This document shows, in pieces, positions 1 to 8,353 of a stretch of 52,327 nucleotides of DNA (position 1 is its first letter; every line of letters begins with the position of its first letter). The notes under the pieces were generated by a model. That model saw only the letters and a list, made by a program, of their open reading frames with translations. It was not told the origin of the DNA and did not search any database. This DNA comes from Symsagittifera roscoffensis (lineage: Eukaryota > Xenacoelomorpha > Acoela > Convolutidae). The translations under genes and the position numbers were made by a program. The DNA lies in assembly GCF_963678635.1 (NCBI RefSeq), contig NW_026970803.1:1-52327 (forward strand), in the 5' to 3' direction.

Positions 1-3000
1 CAAGAATTTTCAAAAATGTTTGACTCCGAAAGAAACAAACAACAACAAAGAGTTTTATGTAATGAAATTCGCAGATTACCAAACGAAACCATCAAGCAAA
101 TAGCAGTAAGAATCGAAACACTAGTTCGAAAAGCATATTCACTAAATACACATGACTATAAAAACACTAAGATGACAGAAATCTTAATGATGACCTTAAC
201 ACCACAATTAAGGAAAATAGCAATAAAAAAGAGAGCATCACATCCTTCTTCAATTCGAGAACCCGATTTAGATTTTAGAAAACTAGTAGACAAACTAGAA
301 CAAGCAGAAATCACAATGAAATTAGAAGAAACGGAAAATCTGAAATTACAATACGTTAACAAAATTGAAACGACTCCCACTAATATTAATAATATACAAG
401 AATCAGAAACAGATCTCGTTGAAAAAATCACTGAAATACTCAATATTTACGAAAAGAACCCGAACTTTAAAGGCAAACCATCTTTCAAAAAATGGTGTAA
501 TTATTGCCGACGATACGGACATAGTATTTCCGAATGTAGACAAAAACAACAAGATAGTCAAAATAAACCTCAAAAATACAAAGAACCAAATAAATCATTT
601 TATCAATACATGAAAAAAGATCAAAACCTACCAAACAAAAATGTATACAGCAACAACAGTTCAGGAAAACCACTCCCAAACAATACAAGCTATACAAGAA
701 ATCAATCTCCATATAACTCAAGTTATAGAGGAAGATCACCAGAACGAAGAAACACGTATAATTCATCACAAAATCACTACAATAGACCGAATAGTCGAAA
801 TAACTACTCCAGATCAAATTCAAATACACAACGATTTGTTTCTAGATCTAATTCTCAATCAAGAAATAACTATTATCCAAACAACCAATCACGAAATTCA
901 TCATACAATAGGAATAGAAACTACTCCTATAATCGAAACAGAAGTTATTCAAACAACCGAAACCAGAATTACCCGAACAACCGATCAAGGAATAACTCAT
1001 ATAATAGATCGAACTATAACAGACCAAACAATAATTACCAAAACAGATCGCGAAATAATTCACAAAACCGACACCCAAGTTATAATAATCGCTATCGAAA
1101 TTATTCCCAATCACCACACCGAAATAATAATCACTACAATAACTCTAATAATCGTCACAGAAGCAGTACACCTAAACATCAAAGACAAATCAATCAAGTA
1201 CAAGCTAACCCAGAAACAACATCAGACCCTCCAGGTATTGATGACACAGTAACTGATACGTTACAACTCAATCAAATAAACTGTACATCATCAGATTCAG
1301 AAAGTGATACTGAAAACACTCTTGATATCAATATGATAAAAGTCGAAAATGACTATGAATCTGTCATATATGAACAACCCTTTCCATCACATATATATGA
1401 AAATCAATCACAAATTCTTCAAAATCATTACACTACACCCATAAATTCCACACCAACGACGCAAGAAACAAATGAGATAAACACTACAAATCAAACCAAT
1501 AAAAATACCAAAACAAAATGCTTGAATACAAACCACATTTATCAAAATATACAAAAAGAACAACCCAAAGAAAAAATTTGGACAATACCATTTCTCTTAG
1601 AAAGCCCAAGAAATAAAGAATTTCAACCACCAGACCTTGAAATAGATTTTTTAATTGATTCAGGAGCAGAATCAAACATAATAAACATTCCCACATGGAA
1701 TGAAATAAAAATCTTACACCCAAAGCTAACACCTCTTGAAACCTCCAGCAAACTAGCGACAGCACAAGGATCAACATTGATAAACTACGGAAAAATCCAA
1801 TTATTTCTCCTCCCTACCAGAACAATGGAACAAAGTAAAATTTTAAATAAGCCATTTAAACAAATATTCCATATCACCGATATTAAATATAATATCATTG
1901 GAATACCATTTATTTCAAAGTATATACCAACAATTAACATACTAAATAGTAAAATATTAATCAAAGATAAATATACAAAAACAAAAGAAACATCCTTAAC
2001 ATTTTTTCAAAGATTGAATAAACAACCACCATTCTTTTCAAAATTTTATCCGATATTTAACCAACAAAGAAAACACCTGAAACCACTATCAGGAAACATC
2101 TATAATTTTTCAATCAAACAAGTTCACCAATATGATAAAGCACAAAACAAACAAAAATTTTATATGTCAGATTTTGAATTCAAACCGATTCATAAATTTT
2201 TCAAAATCACAATCTCTTCAATAAAATATTTGAAAAATTCGAATTCAGATATCATCTCCTTACATGTCTATAACAACACACCTTACCAAGTAACATTACC
2301 ATTAGGACTTTTAGGATATTGTGAAACCAACGCAACAATATCACCAATACACGAAAAAGCCTATCGCGTAAATAATATACTCCAATTACTAGATATTTGC
2401 CAATCTACAATTCTTAATGAAGAATTATCTATAAATAATATAATAAGTAACGAAAACAGAAATACGGATTATTTCACAAAAACTCCATATTTCAAACCTA
2501 CATTCAACATCAGTAACTACACAGAGGACCAACAGAAATTTTTAACAATGTTTAATTTCCAACATTCACAAATAACACAAGACGAATTTGAAAAGTTAGC
2601 CAAACAGCTAATTCAATATTCATCAGTCTATGCAACATCAAAATTCGATGTTGGCAAAATCAGTTCATCACTACATCTCCCATTAAAACCAGACGCAGTT
2701 TTCAAAAAACAAAGAGCAAGTAAAGTACCAATTCACTTACATGATAAAGTAAACAGATTACTCGATATTTTAGAGCAATACAACATTATATCACCGGTTA
2801 ATAAAGAAGAACAACCAAAAGGCAACACATTCATCAACCCCGTTATCATTCTAGCTAAAGGAGAATCGTTAAAAATCGTTCTCGATGCTAGATACCTCAA
2901 TTCACTCATAGATGAATCAAAATGTAATTGGCCCATTGAACCAATACAAGTTATTTTAACAAAAATAAACGGCAAATACTTCACAACCGCCGACATGAAT

Positions 3001-6000
3001 AGTGCATACAATCAAATGCCACTAGATGAACAATCACGACGTTTAACACAATTTGTTATCGGAAACCAACAATATGAATTCAACCGCTTATTCTATGGAA
3101 TATCCATAGGACCAGCAGCATTTTCAGCCTTTATGAGCAAAATTTTTAGACCACTAATACTCAAGAAAAACGCAATCACCTATTTAGACGATGTTTTTAT
3201 GCAATCACAAACAAAAGACGAAATGTTCAAAGTTTTAGAAACATATCACCAAATACTTCAGAACGAAAATCTGAAGGCCGCCCCCGATAAATCACACTTC
3301 TTTTTGACTAGAGTTAAATTCTTAGGACATAATATAGAAAGAAAAACAATCACTCCACTGAAATCACGCATTGACGCTATTCAAAAACTTCAACCACCAA
3401 CAAATAAAAAGAAAATCCAAGAGTTCCTTGGAATGTTAAACTTTTTAAGTAAATATGTTTATAAAATGCAATTATACCTACGACCATTTTATAACATCCT
3501 TAGACAACAAAACAACTTTGAATGGAATACAGAACATCAAACACGATTCGAAGAAATAAAGAAACTTTTAACTGAACAAATTTCAAACACAATTCCAGAC
3601 CCTGATCAACCATTTTATGCAATGTGCGATGCTTCGAACTTTGGCATCGGCGCAGCATTATTACAATCACATAATGGTACAAATAAAATGAACCTCATAT
3701 CAGCAAATTCTCGATTATTCACTCAAGCAGAGCTACGACTCTCAACTCTAATGAGAGAATGTACAGCCATAATATATACACTTACAGAATATGAATTTCT
3801 GATACTTGGATCAAAACATCCCACAGTTTTGTTCACAGACCACAAACCAATCATCTTTCTTTTTACACAGAAATCTAACCCAAACCACCGAGTTTACAGA
3901 TTTCAACTAATTCTAATGAAATTTCCAAACTTACATATAGTTTGGACTGCAGGAAAAAATCTTGCATTACCAGACACCTTAAGTCGAAATACACCACCTG
4001 AATTACTTACACGAAAAACAACAGTTGAAATACCCAAAAATATAAAATTCTACCTTGCAGAAAACGAAACATCACCTCGATTAGAATGCAAATATGCAGT
4101 AAAAACTGATATTGAACAATCACAAATAAATAATTTACAACATTTCCCACTTTATTTAGATTGTCAAAATAATCATTATGAAGTTGACCTACTTGGAACA
4201 TCAACTTTTAAACCAATTCCATATTCTCAATGGATAAAAAATAACACCCAACAAAAACGAACAAAACAACACCTACCTAAAAAAGACCATTTTCCACTAA
4301 TTGAAAAAGAAGATTTAACTGATAAAATAAATTTATCAGGACCACAAACAAATGATTCAAAATACACAATAAATCAAGTTTTTGACCTTCACGACCCACT
4401 TGATACAATACCATTATCTAAATTAGAAATCGAAAACATTTTTCTCCCCCCAACAGAAACAATTACAATTTCAACACTGAAACAATATCAAAACCTTGAC
4501 CCAGTAATTCGACAACTAAAATCATGGCACAAATATAAAACTAAACCTATCAAAGCAGATTCAACCATTCTAGGAAACAAAACACTCCTCCGATACTTTC
4601 GCAAGTTTAACAATACAACAATTAACGAAAATACAGACCTTTTAGAGTACAACCTTAATGAATCTACAGTTCCCTGTCTCCCTATAAGTATGATTCTTAT
4701 AGCTTTTAATATTTCACATACACAAAACATTAAAGGACACTCTGGATCAGAGAAAACATATTCAAATTTTATACAAAATTTTTACTTCCCAAATGCACCA
4801 ATTTGGATAAAAGTACTATGCAATGATTGTATAGTATGTCAATTAAATAAACCTTACCCAAATCAAAAACAAATAGCACAAAAACAAGATTTTAAAGGAC
4901 AAAGTTTATACTTTAATCATCGTATCTCATTTGATACTAAAGGACCAATTTCACCCTCATCAGAAGGAAACTCCTACATTATGGTAATTGTTGACGCATT
5001 TACACATTATGTAGCACTTAACCCAGTACCACATTGTAACGCTTATTACGCATACACAACACTTTATGAACACTGGATAGCAAAATTTGGACTACCAGAA
5101 ATTTTAGTCACAGACAATGGTACAGAATTCATAAATAATGAAATAATAACACTATGTCATTTATACAACATTAAACACAAACCACGTACATCTCATGCAC
5201 CTTGGACAAACGGCTTAGTCGAAGGTATGAACCGTTCACTACAAGAATATCTTAGATGTATCATCAACGGAAATGATACCAAATATACCGAATGGTCAGC
5301 AGATGTAAAATTATTTCCATTAGCATATAATTCACAAATCACGACAACTTTAGGAATGTCACCATACGAAATGGTTTTCAACCAAAAGCCACGCAAACCA
5401 ATAATGTTTACAGCAAATTCCCATAAAAACGCACAAGGTTATTGTCAACCAAATAAAGACTCAATTTGTTATAACCTACCATTACATACGCACGATGAAG
5501 ATCATTTTCATCACCCACAAATCCTTAAATTAGCCTCCGGTACACACACCGAATGGATTTTAAATAGAGATAAGAAACACAATGAAATTTACCAAAAAAT
5601 AACGAAAAAGTTATTACAAAGACAAAACATAAATGAACAAATCAATTCACGTTTTACACCAGCTTCCGATTTAAAAATTGGAACATTTGTTTTAATACCT
5701 AATTTTAATACTCAAAAAGGAATTTCTAAAAAATTACAACCCCTCCGAAAAGGACCCTATCAAATAATTGCAAAACCCACAGATGTCACATATAAAATTA
5801 TCGACTCAAACAAAAAAGAAATCGTTCAGCATCGAAACAACCTATTACCTTATTACCCAAAAGAATACGCACTCCGCGAATTAACCCAATTATATTCTTT
5901 CACAGGATTAAAAATTATTCAAAACGAACCACATCTGAAAAACACAGAACAAAATGATAACCCCACCGAAAATCAAAACACAAAACCAATCGCTACCAAA

Positions 6001-6195
6001 AACAATACACAAAACCATAAAGAATCTCCAAAACAAAGAAAAAATAGAAAAATGACAGAACAAATAATACCCCAAGAAGAAATAGACAAATCAGAACATA
6101 GAAAGACAACAAGACTCCGAAATCAACCACGTAAAAACTACAAAATGTTCATCCCCCAATCTAAAATATTAAAGAAAGTAGAATTTAAAAAGTAA
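1..6195 (+). CDS. pol: Gag-pol polyprotein, C-terminal part (copy A)
   Basis: Open from base 1 (frame 1) to TAA at 6193-6195; there is no stop or frameshift between gag and pol. Order: end of capsid; zinc knuckle CX2CX4HX4C at 496-537; long Asn/Ser/Arg/Tyr-rich stretch about 600-1180, probably RNA-binding and disordered; aspartic protease DSGA at 1657-1668; reverse transcriptase about 2650-3290 with YLDD at 3181-3192; RNase H about 3610-3990 (CDAS at 3625-3636, TDHKP near 3835); integrase His/Cys finger about 4710-4840; catalytic D (4933), D (5113), E (5221), spacing DD35E; GPY motif at 5752-5760. No chromodomain. About 2740 codons when joined to the piece at 50300-52327. Gag-pol in one frame means product ratios must be set by proteolysis or splicing rather than frameshifting. 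Confidence 0.95.
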   Translation, partial: QEFSKMFDSERNKQQQRVLCNEIRRLPNETIKQIAVRIETLVRKAYSLNTHDYKNTKMTEILMMTLTPQLRKIAIKKRASHPSSIREPDLDFRKLVDKLEQAEITMKLEETENLKLQYVNKIETTPTNINNIQESETDLVEKITEILNIYEKNPNFKGKPSFKKWCNYCRRYGHSISECRQKQQDSQNKPQKYKEPNKSFYQYMKKDQNLPNKNVYSNNSSGKPLPNNTSYTRNQSPYNSSYRGRSPERRNTYNSSQNHYNRPNSRNNYSRSNSNTQRFVSRSNSQSRNNYYPNNQSRNSSYNRNRNYSYNRNRSYSNNRNQNYPNNRSRNNSYNRSNYNRPNNNYQNRSRNNSQNRHPSYNNRYRNYSQSPHRNNNHYNNSNNRHRSSTPKHQRQINQVQANPETTSDPPGIDDTVTDTLQLNQINCTSSDSESDTENTLDINMIKVENDYESVIYEQPFPSHIYENQSQILQNHYTTPINSTPTTQETNEINTTNQTNKNTKTKCLNTNHIYQNIQKEQPKEKIWTIPFLLESPRNKEFQPPDLEIDFLIDSGAESNIINIPTWNEIKILHPKLTPLETSSKLATAQGSTLINYGKIQLFLLPTRTMEQSKILNKPFKQIFHITDIKYNIIGIPFISKYIPTINILNSKILIKDKYTKTKETSLTFFQRLNKQPPFFSKFYPIFNQQRKHLKPLSGNIYNFSIKQVHQYDKAQNKQKFYMSDFEFKPIHKFFKITISSIKYLKNSNSDIISLHVYNNTPYQVTLPLGLLGYCETNATISPIHEKAYRVNNILQLLDICQSTILNEELSINNIISNENRNTDYFTKTPYFKPTFNISNYTEDQQKFLTMFNFQHSQITQDEFEKLAKQLIQYSSVYATSKFDVGKISSSLHLPLKPDAVFKKQRASKVPIHLHDKVNRLLDILEQYNIISPVNKEEQPKGNTFINPVIILAKGESLKIVLDARYLNSLIDESKCNWPIEPIQVILTKINGKYFTTADMNSAYNQMPLDEQSRRLTQFVIGNQQYEFNRLFYGISIGPAAFSAFMSKIFRPLILKKNAITYLDDVFMQSQTKDEMFKVLETYHQILQNENLKAAPDKSHFFLTRVKFLGHNIERKTITPLKSRIDAIQKLQPPTNKKKIQEFLGMLNFLSKYVYKMQLYLRPFYNILRQQNNFEWNTEHQTRFEEIKKLLTEQISNTIPDPDQPFYAMCDASNFGIGAALLQSHNGTNKMNLISANSRLFTQAELRLSTLMRECTAIIYTLTEYEFLILGSKHPTVLFTDHKPIIFLFTQKSNPNHRVYRFQLILMKFPNLHIVWTAGKNLALPDTLSRNTPPELLTRKTTVEIPKNIKFYLAENETSPRLECKYAVKTDIEQSQINNLQHFPLYLDCQNNHYEVDLLGTSTFKPIPYSQWIKNNTQQKRTKQHLPKKDHFPLIEKEDLTDKINLSGPQTNDSKYTINQVFDLHDPLDTIPLSKLEIENIFLPPTETITISTLKQYQNLDPVIRQLKSWHKYKTKPIKADSTILGNKTLLRYFRKFNNTTINENTDLLEYNLNESTVPCLPISMILIAFNISHTQNIKGHSGSEKTYSNFIQNFYFPNAPIWIKVLCNDCIVCQLNKPYPNQKQIAQKQDFKGQSLYFNHRISFDTKGPISPSSEGNSYIMVIVDAFTHYVALNPVPHCNAYYAYTTLYEHWIAKFGLPEILVTDNGTEFINNEIITLCHLYNIKHKPRTSHAPWTNGLVEGMNRSLQEYLRCIINGNDTKYTEWSADVKLFPLAYNSQITTTLGMSPYEMVFNQKPRKPIMFTANSHKNAQGYCQPNKDSICYNLPLHTHDEDHFHHPQILKLASGTHTEWILNRDKKHNEIYQKITKKLLQRQNINEQINSRFTPASDLKIGTFVLIPNFNTQKGISKKLQPLRKGPYQIIAKPTDVTYKIIDSNKKEIVQHRNNLLPYYPKEYALRELTQLYSFTGLKIIQNEPHLKNTEQNDNPTENQNTKPIATKNNTQNHKESPKQRKNRKMTEQIIPQEEIDKSEHRKTTRLRNQPRKNYKMFIPQSKILKKVEFKK

Positions 6196-6795
6196 TTTTA
6201 AAATTTTATACTTCACAATCTTGAAACCTCCGTAACATTTTTCATTTCCATTTTTCAAAATAACATGCTCACAAGTACGCAATAATTCTAGTTCAAAATA
6301 GACCAATAGGATTCATCCAATCCGCCACTTTCTCTAACTCAAACTAAGATCAATTAGACGAATAATCTAGAACTCCAGGCACATCTCTAACTATAACTTT
6401 ACAACCTCCAGGTCAAAAATAAGCAAACCACTCCAACTTGACAGCTAAAATAAATATCACCATAATACCGTACCCCTCCCTTATCTAATAACCCAAAGAT
6501 CAACAATATTTCCCCAACTCAGACCACGAATACCCCCAAAACAAATTTGATAACTTAGCCTAAAGTCACAAAATGAAGATTTTAATTAGCCTAAAGTATA
6601 AAAATCTCACCATACCCCGGATCATTTGACAAACAAAAATAAAGAAAAAGACGACCTCCCAGTCACCATGAAAATTGCCCCCAACAATTTTTTACGAAAC
6701 TCAACCCACTTGTCAAAAAACTAATAAATAATTCGACCACACTAGAAAATCGCCTCAAACAGCAAAAAATATTCGACAAAGAGATCATTTCTTAA
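6196..6795 (+). other. 600-base gap between gag-pol and small ORFs
   Basis: No frame longer than about 20 codons. Stops are frequent in all forward frames. A short motif TTAGCCTAAAGT occurs twice (about 6556 and 6588). Position after pol and before the env-type genes makes it a likely place for splice acceptors or RNA export signals, but I can point to no decisive site. Confidence 0.5.
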
Positions 6796-7026
6796 ATGCT
6801 TTTCTCTCAAACAGTCGCTCAAATATTTATCAATTTTAAACATTTTTTTTCAATACTTCAAGTCTTTATAATCTTTCTTTTTGATATCATCGAATCTTTT
6901 CTAATAATCATAATAATTTTTTGTAACATTTTTTTAATTTTCTACACAATAATTGAACTATTCCTCCAACTTTCCAAAACCCTTGAATATATCCACAGGT
7001 ACGATTTTAACAACTTGTCTAAATGA
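6796..7026 (+). CDS. Mini membrane protein 1, 76 codons
   Basis: Very hydrophobic: two long Ile/Leu/Phe-rich stretches (about residues 18-35 and 36-58) that could span a membrane as a hairpin, with a short polar C-terminus. Stop overlaps the next ATG as ATGA. The same ORF is intact in copy B (37652-37882). No known family recognised. AT-rich DNA easily encodes hydrophobic residues, so composition alone is weak evidence; the ATGA coupling with the next ORF is what makes it credible. Confidence 0.5.
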   Translation: MLFSQTVAQIFINFKHFFSILQVFIIFLFDIIESFLIIIIIFCNIFLIFYTIIELFLQLSKTLEYIHRYDFNNLSK

Positions 7027-7211
7027 TACGAACAATTTTCAGTAGAACTGATATTTTTTTATTGTTTGTAATTTTCATAACATTTCTATCATCCCTCATT
7101 TTGACAATATGTAAATGTATAAAGAAAGCAATCATTACATTTGCCCTAGCAACAATTTTTCTAATTCTTTTTTTAGAAGAATATTATAATAAACATAAAC
7201 CCTCTCACTAA
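7023..7211 (+). CDS. Mini membrane protein 2, 62 codons
   Basis: ATG at 7023-7025 overlaps the stop of the preceding ORF (ATGA), which suits termination-reinitiation. Two predicted membrane segments (about residues 11-29 and 35-51) are separated by a Cys/Lys-containing turn, with a charged C-terminal tail. Size and layout resemble small viral ion-channel proteins, but no motif supports that. It is also open in copy B (37467-37655). A pyrimidine-rich stretch ending in AG (7161-7176) inside it could be a splice acceptor for downstream genes. Confidence 0.5.
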   Translation: MIRTIFSRTDIFLLFVIFITFLSSLILTICKCIKKAIITFALATIFLILFLEEYYNKHKPSH

Positions 7212-7216
7212 AGTAA

Positions 7217-8353
7217 CAATTTAAAAATCCATCAAAAATTGCTACCCAACAGTCACAGAATCAGTCTTCACCGACATCATCCCAAGATAATCCAACACCA
7301 CCTTCAACTACTCAAAACCCTCAAACATCTACACGAATTTCTTTTCAAGACAATCCATACACCTTTGAAGAAAGGCACGCTCGTTTATCTGAACCACTAG
7401 AACCAGTTCAACGACAAGCATCCCTAAGTGAACCAACATATAATCTTTACCCAACACTACCACAAGAACTAAGTAGAATACGAAACCTTAGTCAAAACCA
7501 AAACACAGCAGAAATAAATAGACAAATTATACATCCTCGACGAAATAGAAATTTTCAAACTCCCCGAGTTCATTTTGATATACCTCAATCCCCAACACAA
7601 ACCACTCCAGAAAACACCACTGGTATCACACCAGAAACTCCTACACTTTTTTCACAACGAAGCACTTCAAGTCTACCTTCAGACTACTTAGGTTCAACAC
7701 CAACATCTGAACAGATACGTGAAAATCCCTTTAACCCCCCAAACCTAACATCACGACTGCCATATTGGACTACAAATTCATTCACACAAGGTGAACCAAA
7801 TTTAGTCAATGACCCCATAGATATTTCTACGGATACAACAACATCCTCATCACTACCAGAAACATTATCACTACCATCAACACCATCAATAAGTCAATTT
7901 TCACCACTACCCTTTAACTTAAATTTTCCAAATAATCTCGACGCCAGATATCGAGAACAATCATCAATAAATATTCCTTTAAGATTAGATTGGAATACAT
8001 TCACAGCACCTCCACCACTATTTGGACAACATCAAGAAAGTAACCGCCTTCATAACTGGGCACTTAATAGATTACAATATCGCCAAGATATTCACAACGA
8101 TATCCGTGATCACAATATTCAAATACTCCAACAAAACAGTTTACAATTAAAATTTGAAATCACAGTTAAGTTAAATAATATTACCCAACATCCCTACCCA
8201 TTAAATCCACCTAACATAACAGCTCAATCACTACCACCACCGTTTATAACTACTGAAGTAATATACAAATACGACAGATACACTAAAAACACAATTGGTT
8301 ACATTACATTTTATAATCCATACTCAGGATTATCATACACATGTATATTCTAA
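7217..8353 (+). CDS. ATG-less Ser/Thr/Pro/Gln-rich ORF, about 378 codons
   Basis: The frame is open from just after a TAA at 7214-7216 to TAA at 8351-8353, and I find no in-frame ATG anywhere in it. Its end overlaps the Env ATG (8341) by 13 bases. Residues about 1-240 are rich in Ser, Thr, Pro, Gln and Asn and look disordered. The last 120 or so are more ordered, with a charged helical stretch (about 275-310) and a Tyr/Ile/Asn-rich end. A 1.1-kb open frame in AT-rich DNA, tightly packed between neighbours, is very unlikely to be chance. Translation must begin on an upstream exon (splicing) or at a non-AUG codon; a frameshift from the preceding ORF is blocked by the TAA at 7214. No family recognised. 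Confidence 0.65.
   Translation, partial: QFKNPSKIATQQSQNQSSPTSSQDNPTPPSTTQNPQTSTRISFQDNPYTFEERHARLSEPLEPVQRQASLSEPTYNLYPTLPQELSRIRNLSQNQNTAEINRQIIHPRRNRNFQTPRVHFDIPQSPTQTTPENTTGITPETPTLFSQRSTSSLPSDYLGSTPTSEQIRENPFNPPNLTSRLPYWTTNSFTQGEPNLVNDPIDISTDTTTSSSLPETLSLPSTPSISQFSPLPFNLNFPNNLDARYREQSSINIPLRLDWNTFTAPPPLFGQHQESNRLHNWALNRLQYRQDIHNDIRDHNIQILQQNSLQLKFEITVKLNNITQHPYPLNPPNITAQSLPPPFITTEVIYKYDRYTKNTIGYITFYNPYSGLSYTCIF

Noticed and set aside
641-1252. 203-codon ORF in another frame inside gag-pol (also 43426-44037)
   Set aside because: It overlaps the low-complexity Asn/Ser/Arg block; the repetitive Ile/Thr-rich product is what that codon pattern gives in a shifted frame. Kept only as a weak note.
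2733-3011. Antisense ORFs opposite pol, such as this one and those at 485-829 and 5193-5396
   Set aside because: Short, no homology recognised, and explained by the biased composition of the sense strand.
5700-6195. Chromodomain at the integrase C-terminus
   Set aside because: A GPY motif is present, but the tail after it is polar and low-complexity without the aromatic cage pattern.
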